From Rhizobium sp. BK376 (GTDB taxonomy: Bacteria; Pseudomonadota; Alphaproteobacteria; Rhizobiales; Rhizobiaceae), in contig NZ_SLZG01000014.1 in assembly GCF_004341625.1 (NCBI RefSeq), positions 1 through 64,000 of the forward strand: a stretch of 64,000 nt of DNA, given 5' to 3'. The translations under genes and the position numbers were made by a program. A model generated the notes under the pieces. The model was not told the origin of the DNA. It searched no databases and saw nothing but the letters and a program-made list of their open reading frames with translations. Shown one piece after another: positions 1 to 8,854 of this stretch (position 1 is the first letter of the stretch; every line of letters begins with the position of its first letter).

Positions 1-163
1 TCCTGAAAAGCCCGGTTACTACAGGCAGCGCGAAGGGTTGGCCTCGGTCGTACAAGCTGCTGGAGAACGTAGCACGGGCGTCAGGAAGACCGCAGCGTTG
101 GCTCAGGCGCCTGGTTCCAATATCACTTATCTCTTTGCAAAGACGGGTGAAGAAGGCGAGTGA
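1..163 (+). CDS. C-terminal end of an unidentified protein (5' truncated by window edge)
   Basis: The frame starting at base 2 is open for 53 codons to a TGA at 161-163. The peptide is rich in Ala, Gly, Arg and Gln and ends in TGEEGE. I do not recognise a family and see no motif. It is called a gene end only because the frame is open from the window edge and its composition looks coding; it could be chance. Confidence 0.35.
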   Translation, partial: PEKPGYYRQREGLASVVQAAGERSTGVRKTAALAQAPGSNITYLFAKTGEEGE

Positions 164-472
164 ACAGTCGTGCGATCGCGCCGTTTTCCATTTAGGGTGT
201 CACGGGTGGGGCGGCGCGATAGGTGAGTATGTGTCATTGCACGATGGGACCTCTGCGACGATGACCAAGCATCTCGGAAGATCACCAAATCGAGCAGGCG
301 TGAAAAGGTTTGAGCGATCGGTCACGATCCGTAAGACTGAAATTCCCTTCATGCTTCATGTATTCCCAGACGGATCTTTCGGCACCAGCAGCCGATCCGG
401 AGGATGAGCGTCGTCGCGTTTGAAGATTAGCGTGTTTATCGGTCCGACCTACAAACCTTCAAGGCCGCGAAG
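164..472. other. Intergenic stretch, no supported gene
   Basis: About 310 bases between a gene end on the plus strand and the stop of the zinc-knuckle gene on the minus strand. A 90-codon plus frame (135-407) crosses it but has no Shine-Dalgarno sequence and no recognisable motif. No terminator, tRNA or repeat was seen. Confidence 0.5.
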
Positions 473-1024
473 TCAAACATCCCGATTGCAACAATCGAGG
501 TTATCAAGAGGCTTGAGCGCGCGACGCCTTCGATAAGCCTGCTGTCTACAAGTGTCGGAACAGTAAAGGGCATTTTTGCCCAGCGGACTGAAAACCTTTA
601 GGCAGAAGAGGCATCGTCGATCGCGAAGGCACTCTTCGATACTCGGTACTCCGCGGCGCCTGAGGTAAGCTTTTTGTTTGCAGGTTTTGGAGCAGTAGCA
701 AGCGGTCTTTCGGAGCGATGTGAAGGCTTCACCGCATAACTTGCAATGGGACACGATAAGCGATCGGCTTCGACTTTCCGACCTATGAATTGTATTGTGG
801 CGCACCTTGCATTTCCGGCTACAGACGTAAACGACAGGAGCAACATACCGCCGATGAGTACGAACCAGCCTACCGCAAACCTGGCACGGCAAGGGTTCGC
901 GCCATTCGTCGTCGTCATGAGGATGGCAGGAAGAGCAAAAGAAAGCATTGCGCTTGCGAAAAACGACACTGTCCGAACCGACCGTTGCAGAACACTGGGA
1001 GTTCGAGCATTGCATCGCAATCAC
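473..1024 (-). CDS. Cysteine-rich protein with repeated zinc-knuckle motifs
   Basis: A protein of 183 residues with an array of Cys-x2-Cys and Cys-Ser-x2-Cys pairs. The two clearest repeats share the pattern CxxC, about 12 residues, YCSxTCxQxAY, then a run of arginines (around residues 92-125 and 137-170). More degenerate CxxC units lie near the N-terminus. Such modules usually bind zinc, and the basic tails suggest nucleic-acid contact; this is inference. The start is taken as GTG at 1024 because a full AGGAGG lies 11 bases upstream (1036-1041); an ATG three codons later is the alternative. It stands alone between convergent and divergent neighbours. No function is known to me. Confidence 0.6.
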   Translation of the reverse strand: MIAMQCSNSQCSATVGSDSVVFRKRNAFFCSSCHPHDDDEWREPLPCQVCGRLVRTHRRYVAPVVYVCSRKCKVRHNTIHRSESRSRSLIVSHCKLCGEAFTSLRKTACYCSKTCKQKAYLRRRGVPSIEECLRDRRCLFCLKVFSPLGKNALYCSDTCRQQAYRRRRALKPLDNLDCCNRDV

Positions 1025-1135
1025 CGCTGTTATTGCCTCCTACAGAGTTGGCAGCATATCTTTCAATAGTTTCCTGGGGAAGGTTGCTTCAGGCGGAAAG
1101 CCGCCGGGACCTGAGCTAAGGGCCAGTGATGCGTT

Positions 1136-2149
1136 ATGTTGCGGCTTCTGATGATCTCAAAACCTCCCAATGTAGACACTGGATTAGTCGATGCGTTCGC
1201 CGCCCGGATCCTTCCTGAAGAAGTCACACTCCTAGGCGAAACCGTACGAACATCTAACCGTTTCCCTTTCATGACAGACGGGCACAGCGAAATGAACGAG
1301 GCGGTCGAACCGTCGCAGGAAACGGTATCCTTCCCGTTCGACAGGATGACGGTCTCTAGGTTCCGGCAGACGTTTCCCAACGCTCGCTGGAACGACACTC
1401 TCCTGGCATGGACGGTCCCCGGCAAGACTGCGCGAAAACGTATCGACCGATGGCTCGCGTCCGAAGCCGACCGCCGGGCGCCATACGAAGAAGAGCGAGG
1501 CCGCGATGCCTACGAGTTCGAGCCGATTCTCAGCCCATACTTGCAGGTCTATGACCGAGGTTTCCGCATTAGGACCCCGTTCTCTCGAACGGTTGTCGAC
1601 GAGATCCGACAGATACCCTTCTCCCGCTGGAACGGCGAGGAAAGGGTTTGGGAGATCCCATTCGCTTCCTACGACGATCTTCAGCACCGCTGGCAAACGA
1701 TAGAGGAGGCGGCTAAGCGATCTGAACCGGAAGAACGGCGACGACGTGCTGAGGCTCGCAAGGGAACCGAGGAGGAGGCCAAGGCCAAGAGGAAGACGTC
1801 CGAGCGGAGAAAGAAGCGACTGCCTGTCCCGAGCGACGATTTTCCGCCGTTGGAGCGGCCGGTCGCAACGACGGCATACGGGATCGTCGTCCTAACTGAA
1901 ATCACGGGAGAATTCGTCGATGCCGACCAAGTGGCCGAGCATTACCCTGATGTCGCCGACGATCACGTTTGGGCACAATGGCGGGCGGCGACGCTGGAAG
2001 AGCTCGTCCACACATGGCCGGCGCGCACGGGACCGGGCGATTACGAGAGGCTTCGCGGGTGGTGGCAGCCGACACTCGACGAGCTGCGGGCTGCCAGGAG
2101 TTCCGCAAAATACAGAGAGCGGCGGCCCGGCCGTCGCAAGATCATATAG
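1136..2149 (+). CDS. Orphan protein with two HARP-like repeats and a basic coiled linker
   Basis: A protein of 337 residues. Two segments, about residues 63-108 and 135-190, share the layout Phe-rich strand, VxxFRxxFPxxRWN or VDEIRxIPFSRWN, then a Trp-Val/Glu-hydrophobic-Pro strand. This resembles the HARP module that precedes the helicase in SMARCAL1-type annealing helicases, but there is no helicase here. A highly charged Arg/Glu/Lys segment (about 190-232) follows, then a C-terminal domain with several tryptophans. The first 45 residues look poorly conserved, and ATG codons at 1271 or 1292 could be the real start; no strong Shine-Dalgarno decides it. The HARP link is a visual resemblance and implies DNA binding only as inference. 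Confidence 0.55.
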   Translation: MLRLLMISKPPNVDTGLVDAFAARILPEEVTLLGETVRTSNRFPFMTDGHSEMNEAVEPSQETVSFPFDRMTVSRFRQTFPNARWNDTLLAWTVPGKTARKRIDRWLASEADRRAPYEEERGRDAYEFEPILSPYLQVYDRGFRIRTPFSRTVVDEIRQIPFSRWNGEERVWEIPFASYDDLQHRWQTIEEAAKRSEPEERRRRAEARKGTEEEAKAKRKTSERRKKRLPVPSDDFPPLERPVATTAYGIVVLTEITGEFVDADQVAEHYPDVADDHVWAQWRAATLEELVHTWPARTGPGDYERLRGWWQPTLDELRAARSSAKYRERRPGRRKII

Positions 2150-2478
2150 GACACGATCGCGTTGAGCGCGTCGACCCGTCCACGAGGTTCGATCGCCGAG
2201 ACGGTTTGATGCAAGAATACAACAGCCCGCGGGATCGCGCAGACAGTTCCCTGGAATTTAGGGGTAAGCGACTATTCAAACTCGACCGTGGTATTTGGTA
2301 GGTTATGGCTGTCCGTGTCTCCGCGAACGCTCACACGCCTGGGACCTGGACGGCCATTTTTTCTTACGAAGGTGTTTTGCCTCATGGAGCGAGTGGCGCG
2401 CAGCTTCGGGCATCATCAAAGTCGAGTGGGTGTTAGGCGTTATCGCAGGGATTTGCAATCGGTGTTGGGAGATGTTGA
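2150..2478. other. Intergenic stretch with the SDR ribosome binding site
   Basis: About 330 bases. A GGGAG sits about 8 bases before the ATG at 2479 and supports that start. Short frames here (for example 2288-2482) overlap the dehydrogenase start and have no motif. No terminator or repeat was seen. Confidence 0.5.
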
Positions 2479-3318
2479 ATGACCAGACTTGCGGACACGG
2501 TAGCGGTCGTAACAGGCGGCGGCAGAGGTATCGGCCGGGAGATAGCACTGCAGCAGGCCCGGGAGGGTGCAAGGGTAGCGGTGCTTGCGCGGACGGTTCC
2601 CGAGATCGAGGAAACCGCTTCGCTTATCAGGGGAAATGGTGGGACAGCAATTGCTCTTGCGACTGACCTGACACAGCTTTCCGAGGTGCAGAACGCCTTC
2701 GCCCGCATTGCGACTGATTTGGGACCGGTAGACATTTTGATTAACAATCATGGCTCGTTCAGCGCTTTCGGCCCAATATGGGAATGCGATCCCGCTGTCT
2801 GGTGGCAGGACGTGGAGATCAACCTGCGCGGAACCTTTCATGCTTCCCGCTCAGTGGTTCCGACGATGCTGACCCGGGGCAGGGGACGGATCGTAAACCT
2901 GGTCGGCGGAGGAACGGGCAACAGCTTTCCGCATGGGTCCGGCTACGCGTCGAGCAAGGCCGCCATCATGCGATTCACGGAATGCCTGAACGATACGACC
3001 CTCTACCGCTGCGTGCGTGCGTTCGCGGTAGACCCTGGTCTGGTTCGCACCTCCATGACAGAGCAGCAACTGTTCTCAGAAGAGGGGAAGATGTATCTGC
3101 CGGGGATCCAGCAGCTTTTCGACGACGGGGTCAACGTAGAACCGTCGCGGGCTGCGCTTCTGATCTCCGACATCGCTGCGGGCCGCTTCGATGCCCTTGC
3201 AGGTCGGCTCCTTCGAGGAGTTGATGATCGCGATGCGCTCGAAAGCGAGATGGACGACATCGTCGCGATCGACGGGAGAACGCTTCGTTTCAGCGCTGTC
3301 GAGCAACAGAAGCTCTAA
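2479..3318 (+). CDS. SDR family oxidoreductase with an altered catalytic serine position
   Basis: A classical-length short-chain dehydrogenase of 279 residues using NAD(P). The Rossmann motif TGGGRGIG is at residues 12-19, the NNHG motif at 89-92 (usual NNAG), and the catalytic YxxxK at Y156/K160. The strand that normally ends in the catalytic serine reads IVNLVGGG (138-145), so glycine stands where serine is expected; T146 might substitute. The substrate cannot be read from sequence. The C-terminal about 40 residues are longer and more acidic than usual. A GGGAG Shine-Dalgarno precedes the ATG. It has no operon partner; downstream lies a possible decayed regulator. Confidence 0.8.
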   Translation: MTRLADTVAVVTGGGRGIGREIALQQAREGARVAVLARTVPEIEETASLIRGNGGTAIALATDLTQLSEVQNAFARIATDLGPVDILINNHGSFSAFGPIWECDPAVWWQDVEINLRGTFHASRSVVPTMLTRGRGRIVNLVGGGTGNSFPHGSGYASSKAAIMRFTECLNDTTLYRCVRAFAVDPGLVRTSMTEQQLFSEEGKMYLPGIQQLFDDGVNVEPSRAALLISDIAAGRFDALAGRLLRGVDDRDALESEMDDIVAIDGRTLRFSAVEQQKL

Positions 3319-3339
3319 GTCTGTTCCTCGCCGTTCATG

Positions 3340-3700
3340 CCGGATTTCCCGGTATCGGCGTCAAACCGTTGGAGCGATCGCATCGCGCCTCGCAGCCGGA
3401 GGGCCGACACATCGGCATAGGGGAGGCAACGGCGGAGTTGAATGCTGCTATTTTTATGATGCGCGAAATGCCAGGCGTGTCAGCTATCGTCTTTTGCTCC
3501 GATGCCGTCGTCTGGTACCTATCTCGCCGAGCGTGCGGTCGGCTACGCAAGGAAGGCCCGGCCCACTCGAGCACTTTTCCTGGAGTTGCGTAGAGGCGCC
3601 TATGCCCCGTTGGGCCCTCATCATTTCCGTCGCGCCCACTCGGAACGCATCACGGAAAGCAGGACCCTGGGGGGGCCAGCCGGATACCCTTGATTAGCAG
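3340..3700 (+). pseudogene. Possible remnant of a LacI-type regulator
   Basis: In the 3319-3810 gap a plus frame around 3369-3500 reads like the effector-binding core of LacI regulators, with the pattern MPGVSAIVFCSDAVV, similar to the pDAIFCxxDxxA strand. A second frame (3502-3693) continues with LAERAVG, as after a frameshift. No HTH and no intact start exist. The rest of the gap holds only a 12-bp palindrome, GCTTTTAAAAGC, at 3702-3713. The similarity is short and this could be chance. Confidence 0.25.
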
Positions 3701-3810
3701 AGCTTTTAAAAGCGTGACGTATCTGAGCTAGTCAATCGTGACACGATTTCCGGGATTCGCACCTTTGACCAGCGGGCTACTCACAAATCCGCTCAATAGG
3801 TACCCGAAGC

Positions 3811-6183
3811 CTAGTCGTTCGGGTATTTTTGCGCTTCCCGCGCATTGCTCAGGGCGGTAATGGCATCGTGATTGCCTGTTTCCGCTGCCGCCTCGAAGAT
3901 CCTGATCGCATCTGGATAGCGCTTCATGTTGAGGTAGGCATAGCCGCGCAGTACCATGAGGTCGATCCGCTCGGGCTGGATCTGGCGAAGCTGGTCGAGA
4001 TAGAGAATGGCCTCGCGATAGCGCTTGGTACCGAATGCGTTGGTCGCGCGGTTCGTCAGAATTGCGGTTTGAAGCTCGAGGGCGCGCTGGCGGTTCTGTG
4101 GTGCCTTGGCTGCGGAGACTGCCGCCTGGTTGGAGAGGCCAAGCCGGAGATAGGCGAGGCTCTGGCCGTAGGCGGCGTCCTCGCGCGCCTGGGGCACGTT
4201 GCTGCGCAGAGCGACATCGAAAGCCGCCGCGGCCTCTGTTGGGCGGTTGAGGTTCATCAGGCACCAGCCGCGCGGGAGCGCAGCAGCAGGGGCCAGCGTT
4301 TCGGGGTCGATCGTGGTCGAGCAACCCTGTGGAATTGCCGGACGTGACGTACGGGTGGCGACGACCCTTGCTACGCTACGCGAAGCCGCAGTCCCTGATA
4401 CATCCGGCGATTGCGGCGCGTTATAGATCGCCGGCGTCGAGGGCTCACGGACTTCCACCCGCCTCAGATTTTCGATTGCCTGCGTATGGTCGCCATCGAC
4501 ATTTGGCCTGGGCAGCGGAATTCTCAGGTCCTGCTTGGGTTGCTCGACTTCGCCGAGATGCTCGATGCGCGCGGAATGTCCTGCCCAGAGCCGCTGGATC
4601 TCGGTGACACCCGCCTTGTCGTTCAGCTGCTGTCGGGTTATCGCCAATCCATAGGCGGAAGGTTCATCATCCGGCTTCCAGCGCAATGCGGTTTCGAACC
4701 ATTGCGCAGCTGTCGGAAACTGCTTGAGCGTGCGTGCATACCAGCCGAATTGCTGTGCCGTCGGAACATTGCTCTCCTTCAGAACAACGGCCGCGATCCG
4801 TTGCAGGATCTCCGGCTGAAGCGCTGGGGGCGGATCGAGTGCAAGCAGGTTTGCCGTGGCTGCGAGATAGGTCGACGTCGCATCCTTCGAGGCATCACGC
4901 CAGCGGTACATGACGTCCTCGGCCTCCTGCGGGGACTTGCGTGCAATCAGCGTCAGAGCAAGGCCTTGAGAGGCCGATGCGGTATCCTCTTTCGCACGCG
5001 CGGCGCGGAACCACTTCTCGGCTGTCGGCATGTCTTCGCGGCGCAGGGAATACCAACCGAGCAGGAGCGCGTCGGAAGCAAGCCCCTGGGTCTGGGCGAT
5101 CTGCTCGACACGGCTCAGGTAGTCCGGCGAAATCACGAGCTTCGGATCATCGTTGGCTTCCGCTACGAAACGGCGCGCGAGATCGTCCCTGATGGCGTCG
5201 AATTCGCGGCTGCCGTTGGGCAGTGGCCGTTCCAATGCGACAAGGTCCTGCATGGCAGTGTAGGGCAATAATGCGGATGCCTTCTGGACGGTCGCCAACC
5301 GCTCGGAAGGATTGTCGCAATTCTTCAGGATATAGACATAGGCGTCCCGTGCCCTCGGCAGGCGATCGGTGTGAGCAAAGGCTTCTGCCACGCGCCAGAG
5401 CACGTCCACTTCGCTGCAGGTCAGTAAGCTTGGCGTCGCAGCACCGAGTTGCACGACCATTTCATACTGCTTCTGGTCCGAGGCGGTGATGAGGTGCGCT
5501 CTTGCCTCGGCCACGCTCAGACGGTCAAGCAGATCGGCTGGCGGTTGCCAACCGGCTTCTGCGGCTTGCCTGTTCGCGATCGCCTTGCGTAGATCGGCAT
5601 AGCGGGACTCGGAATAGAGTTGCCACATCGCCTCCAGCTGCTGATCCCGATTTTGCGGAACGGCAAGCGGATCGGTCGGCGGCGTCCAGGTGGGATAAAG
5701 TGCGCGCAGGCGCGATATCTCCGCCTGCAGGCGGGCCTTGTCACCGCGGCTTGCGAAATATCGCAGCGCACTTTCATCGACAGTAGGCTGTTGCGCATTG
5801 GCCTGGGTCGGGGTTCCGGCTGGAGCGGGCGCGGCGGGCTGAGGATTGGCCTGGGCGACTGCGGAGGCGTCAGCGTCCGCAGGAGCTGTGGTTTGCTGAT
5901 CGACAATGGCTTCCGCCCGAGGCTTTGCATCTTGCTGCGCATCGGGCTCAGATTGCGCCTGGTCCGCTTGGGCTAGTTCCTGCTGATCTGATGGCTTTCT
6001 ATCGAGCGAGCTGAAGTCGGGACCGCTGATCCGTCCCATCCGCATCAGTTGAGCATTCTGCACAGGCTCGCTGCTGCCCAGAATTCTGTCTCTCCATTCC
6101 GCTATCCGCTCACCATTTTTCAGGCCGACGAAAGCGGCCGTTCCGATGACGGCGACAGACAGCAGAATGAAGGACAGCTTCAT
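3811..6183 (-). CDS. Periplasmic TPR protein of the cellulose operon (BcsK/BcsC-like scaffold)
   Basis: A protein of 790 residues that starts at the ATG at 6183 with a signal-anchor (MKLSFILLSVAVIG...), chosen over an upstream in-frame ATG because the hydrophobic segment then lies at the very N-terminus. A Gln/Ala/Pro-rich linker (about 70-140) leads into many degenerate tetratricopeptide helices to the C-terminus. I see no beta-barrel ending, so it is shorter than full BcsC and fits the porin-less TPR subunit (BcsK) described for rhizobial type III cellulose operons. It probably acts in the periplasm, scaffolding export of the glucan. It follows bcsB on the same strand after 205 bases, where other operons carry bcsZ. 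Confidence 0.7.
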   Translation of the reverse strand: MKLSFILLSVAVIGTAAFVGLKNGERIAEWRDRILGSSEPVQNAQLMRMGRISGPDFSSLDRKPSDQQELAQADQAQSEPDAQQDAKPRAEAIVDQQTTAPADADASAVAQANPQPAAPAPAGTPTQANAQQPTVDESALRYFASRGDKARLQAEISRLRALYPTWTPPTDPLAVPQNRDQQLEAMWQLYSESRYADLRKAIANRQAAEAGWQPPADLLDRLSVAEARAHLITASDQKQYEMVVQLGAATPSLLTCSEVDVLWRVAEAFAHTDRLPRARDAYVYILKNCDNPSERLATVQKASALLPYTAMQDLVALERPLPNGSREFDAIRDDLARRFVAEANDDPKLVISPDYLSRVEQIAQTQGLASDALLLGWYSLRREDMPTAEKWFRAARAKEDTASASQGLALTLIARKSPQEAEDVMYRWRDASKDATSTYLAATANLLALDPPPALQPEILQRIAAVVLKESNVPTAQQFGWYARTLKQFPTAAQWFETALRWKPDDEPSAYGLAITRQQLNDKAGVTEIQRLWAGHSARIEHLGEVEQPKQDLRIPLPRPNVDGDHTQAIENLRRVEVREPSTPAIYNAPQSPDVSGTAASRSVARVVATRTSRPAIPQGCSTTIDPETLAPAAALPRGWCLMNLNRPTEAAAAFDVALRSNVPQAREDAAYGQSLAYLRLGLSNQAAVSAAKAPQNRQRALELQTAILTNRATNAFGTKRYREAILYLDQLRQIQPERIDLMVLRGYAYLNMKRYPDAIRIFEAAAETGNHDAITALSNAREAQKYPND

Positions 6184-6388
6184 AGGCACCTCGATATTTT
6201 CCCTCAAAGGCGAGCCCAAACCGTTGAAGTGCGGACAGACATATGTGCGTCGAACGAATGACCTGACGGACGCAGGAGGTTCCGCCCCGCTACCTAAAAG
6301 GTCATAGTATGGTTAATGATCCCCTAAGATTTCGGCGTTGCACACGACTTGCATTTGATTTCGCTACTATAATCTCCGACCGGCATTT

Positions 6389-8854
6389 TCATCGGCGCCT
6401 GCCGAGGTTGGATAGAAGCGCTGCCGTCGCCAGCCCGAGCAATATGGAGGAACCGACGAATAGCACGGCATAGGAGAGAATGTTGGTCGACAGCCAGTTG
6501 GCAGCGATCAAGCGATAATTTGCCAGAGATGGTTCCTGCGACGGGATGAAATCGAAGCGAGTGACCGGCACTGCGGCGATCTTGTTCGTTCCCGCCGTAT
6601 AGGTGGTGATATGCCCGGCGATCTGCGGCCAGCTTGTCTCGGTCGACATCGCCGACAGACCGTCCTTGAGATCTCCGCTTGTGGGGGCGGCCACAACCGT
6701 CCAGGTGCCGCCGCCGTTCGGGCTTGCGCCTTGGGCGACCATCAAAGTCGTTGCGTTCTGCGGCGTGAACGTCTCTTCCGCGCTGGGCACGAATCGCAAG
6801 GAACTTAGCGATATGTCGAAATTCCTGCGCATCCAGTCTTCGAAGACCGATATCTGGCCGGTCCAGCTGCCGCCCCTGACTTTTGAACGCCACTGGTCGA
6901 AGGTGGCACGCGTATCGGCGTCAGCCGTTTGCCCGCTCGCGGCGGGCCGCCAGGAAGCCTGGGTCGTCGTTGCGATATTGAGTTGCGAGAGCGCGATCGA
7001 TGGTATTTGCGAAATTGCACCGATAAACAGTGCATTGCGATCGCCGATCGCAGCGGGCGACGCCACGGCATCGACCGAAATGGGTCCGCCGGCCATCATC
7101 GCCAGCCGCCCTAAAAAGGTCGCCGTCGCCGAAAGCGTGTTCTCATCGGCTCTGTCGATGAAGAGCGGCAACTCGTCTGTCGCGCGGTTATAGGGATAGG
7201 CGGTGCCTGCCATCGCCGCCAGATTGGGCCGCTGTCCCACGCGAGCAAAATCCGGCATGTGAAAGACCGAGGTGTCGAATAGCGCGAAGCGCGGCTCGGT
7301 GGAGGCGGTCGCTCCCGGGATGCAAGCCTTGTCGTCACTGGTTTGCAGCACCGCCTCGAACGAAATCGCATTCAGACCGGGCTTGAAATGGCGCAGCGTC
7401 ACCCGGATCGGCAGATGGCGATAGATGCCGCCCCCGGGATTTGTAATCGGAACGGTCGAGGCAATGCTGCCATTGACGTAGATATCTATATGGCTGCCCG
7501 GCAATACAGAAGGTGCGTAGGCCGCGTCCAGCAGGATCGTCGCCTCGCCATAGGCGTTTGCATAGAAGTCGGAAGGAACTGCGATCTGGAAATCGGTACG
7601 GAAGCGTCGGCCCGAAAATTGCGTGGTGGCGACGCCAAGCTGTGAAAAGGGAACATCCGTATCGGAAAACAGAAATGGCGCATCCGGAGCCCGCCACCGT
7701 TGCGTTACCAGGACATCCCGGCGCACGTTCGGAGAACGGTCGGCGGGTTGGACAAGGCTTTCAATCGCCGAGCCGATGGCCTGCCAGGAAGGGCCGCTGA
7801 CCAGCAGCACGGGCGCTCCGGTGCGCGGATCATTGATGAAGGTGACAAGCGGCCCCGCTTGAGCCGCAACGGGCAGAGGGGAGATCAGCGGAGCGATCTC
7901 CTGGCTCGTCCCGACAATGACAGCAAGTCTTCCTGATCCGGCCGAAGGCATGCCGCTACGATGGAAAACGAAGGACTGGTTGGGCATGCCGCTGAGGACC
8001 GCGATCCCTTGAACCAGCCGCATCAATGGCTTCGTGGTCCCCGGCTGCTCGAGGGCCGGCACGATGAAGTCGAATTCGGTCTTGCCCTTCTCGTCCACCC
8101 CGATGGCGCGCACGCCATCGACACTCGATAGCCTCGCGGCGTCGGGCCCCCCAAAGCTCAGATAGGTGTGGGCCGGATCGACGGCGGTCCACAGTTCGTA
8201 GGTGGACTCAATGCTGCAATCTGTCCTGTGGCGCTGATCCGCCATCATAGTGATGAGATTGGATCCCGCCTGAAGCAGACCTGCGGGAACAGCAAAACCG
8301 ACCTGCGAGGGGCCATCCGGCGACCGGATCGGCACGTCGCCGACCTTCTGGTTGTTTATCATAACGGAAAGCTTTGAGATTTCCGGCGCCACCACGATGG
8401 CGTTCTGATAGGCGAGATTGAGCTTTGCTGGCGCGCGCGCCTGCTCCGGCGTCAGATAGATCGTCCATGTTCGCCGGTCCAATTCGCCACCAAGGCTGAA
8501 GTCAGCGTCCGGGATCAGAAACCGATGAAACTCGCCTGCCTTGGCCACTGATGCGGTATTTTCGGCAGGCGGCGCGGGAATGACCGGCGCGGGCCGCGGT
8601 TGAGCCGCAGGAGGCGGTGGCGGCGGAGCGGCGGGCTGCTGAGCCTGTTGCGCTTGCGGACGAGGAGCCACGGCGGGCGCAGGCGACGCGGGAGCCGGGG
8701 GGGGAGCGGCAGGCTGCGGCTGTGGAGCCGGGCTTGCCTCCTTCGGCCGCTCGGTCGACATGTCAAAAGGCGCCGGCTGCTGCTGGGCCATGGCCGGCGA
8801 GCAGATCAGCACAGTGTTCAGCGCGAGTGCCGAGACAAGGACGATCGCCTTCAT
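6389..8854 (-). CDS. bcsB: Cellulose synthase periplasmic regulatory subunit BcsB
   Basis: BcsB anchors to the inner membrane and guides the nascent glucan from BcsA through the periplasm. The protein is 821 residues if it starts at ATG 8854, where ATGA overlaps the bcsA stop; a longer frame upstream lies inside bcsA and is rejected. A signal peptide ending in AMAQ is followed by a Pro/Ala/Gln-rich linker (about residues 30-110), then two jelly-roll/flavodoxin-like repeats typical of BcsB. A C-terminal membrane helix (YAVLFVGSSILLGLATAALL) ends in Arg residues. Translational coupling to bcsA fits the 1:1 BcsA-BcsB complex. The call is strong by context and architecture. Confidence 0.88.
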   Translation of the reverse strand: MKAIVLVSALALNTVLICSPAMAQQQPAPFDMSTERPKEASPAPQPQPAAPPPAPASPAPAVAPRPQAQQAQQPAAPPPPPPAAQPRPAPVIPAPPAENTASVAKAGEFHRFLIPDADFSLGGELDRRTWTIYLTPEQARAPAKLNLAYQNAIVVAPEISKLSVMINNQKVGDVPIRSPDGPSQVGFAVPAGLLQAGSNLITMMADQRHRTDCSIESTYELWTAVDPAHTYLSFGGPDAARLSSVDGVRAIGVDEKGKTEFDFIVPALEQPGTTKPLMRLVQGIAVLSGMPNQSFVFHRSGMPSAGSGRLAVIVGTSQEIAPLISPLPVAAQAGPLVTFINDPRTGAPVLLVSGPSWQAIGSAIESLVQPADRSPNVRRDVLVTQRWRAPDAPFLFSDTDVPFSQLGVATTQFSGRRFRTDFQIAVPSDFYANAYGEATILLDAAYAPSVLPGSHIDIYVNGSIASTVPITNPGGGIYRHLPIRVTLRHFKPGLNAISFEAVLQTSDDKACIPGATASTEPRFALFDTSVFHMPDFARVGQRPNLAAMAGTAYPYNRATDELPLFIDRADENTLSATATFLGRLAMMAGGPISVDAVASPAAIGDRNALFIGAISQIPSIALSQLNIATTTQASWRPAASGQTADADTRATFDQWRSKVRGGSWTGQISVFEDWMRRNFDISLSSLRFVPSAEETFTPQNATTLMVAQGASPNGGGTWTVVAAPTSGDLKDGLSAMSTETSWPQIAGHITTYTAGTNKIAAVPVTRFDFIPSQEPSLANYRLIAANWLSTNILSYAVLFVGSSILLGLATAALLSNLGRRR

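Noticed and set aside
135..407. 90-codon plus frame near the left edge
   Set aside because: No ribosome binding site, no motif, and it overlaps the end of the first partial gene.
598..1020. Alternative minus frame overlapping the zinc-knuckle gene, with a hydrophobic start
   Set aside because: The frame at 473-1024 has repeated zinc motifs and an ideal ribosome binding site; the alternative has no motif.
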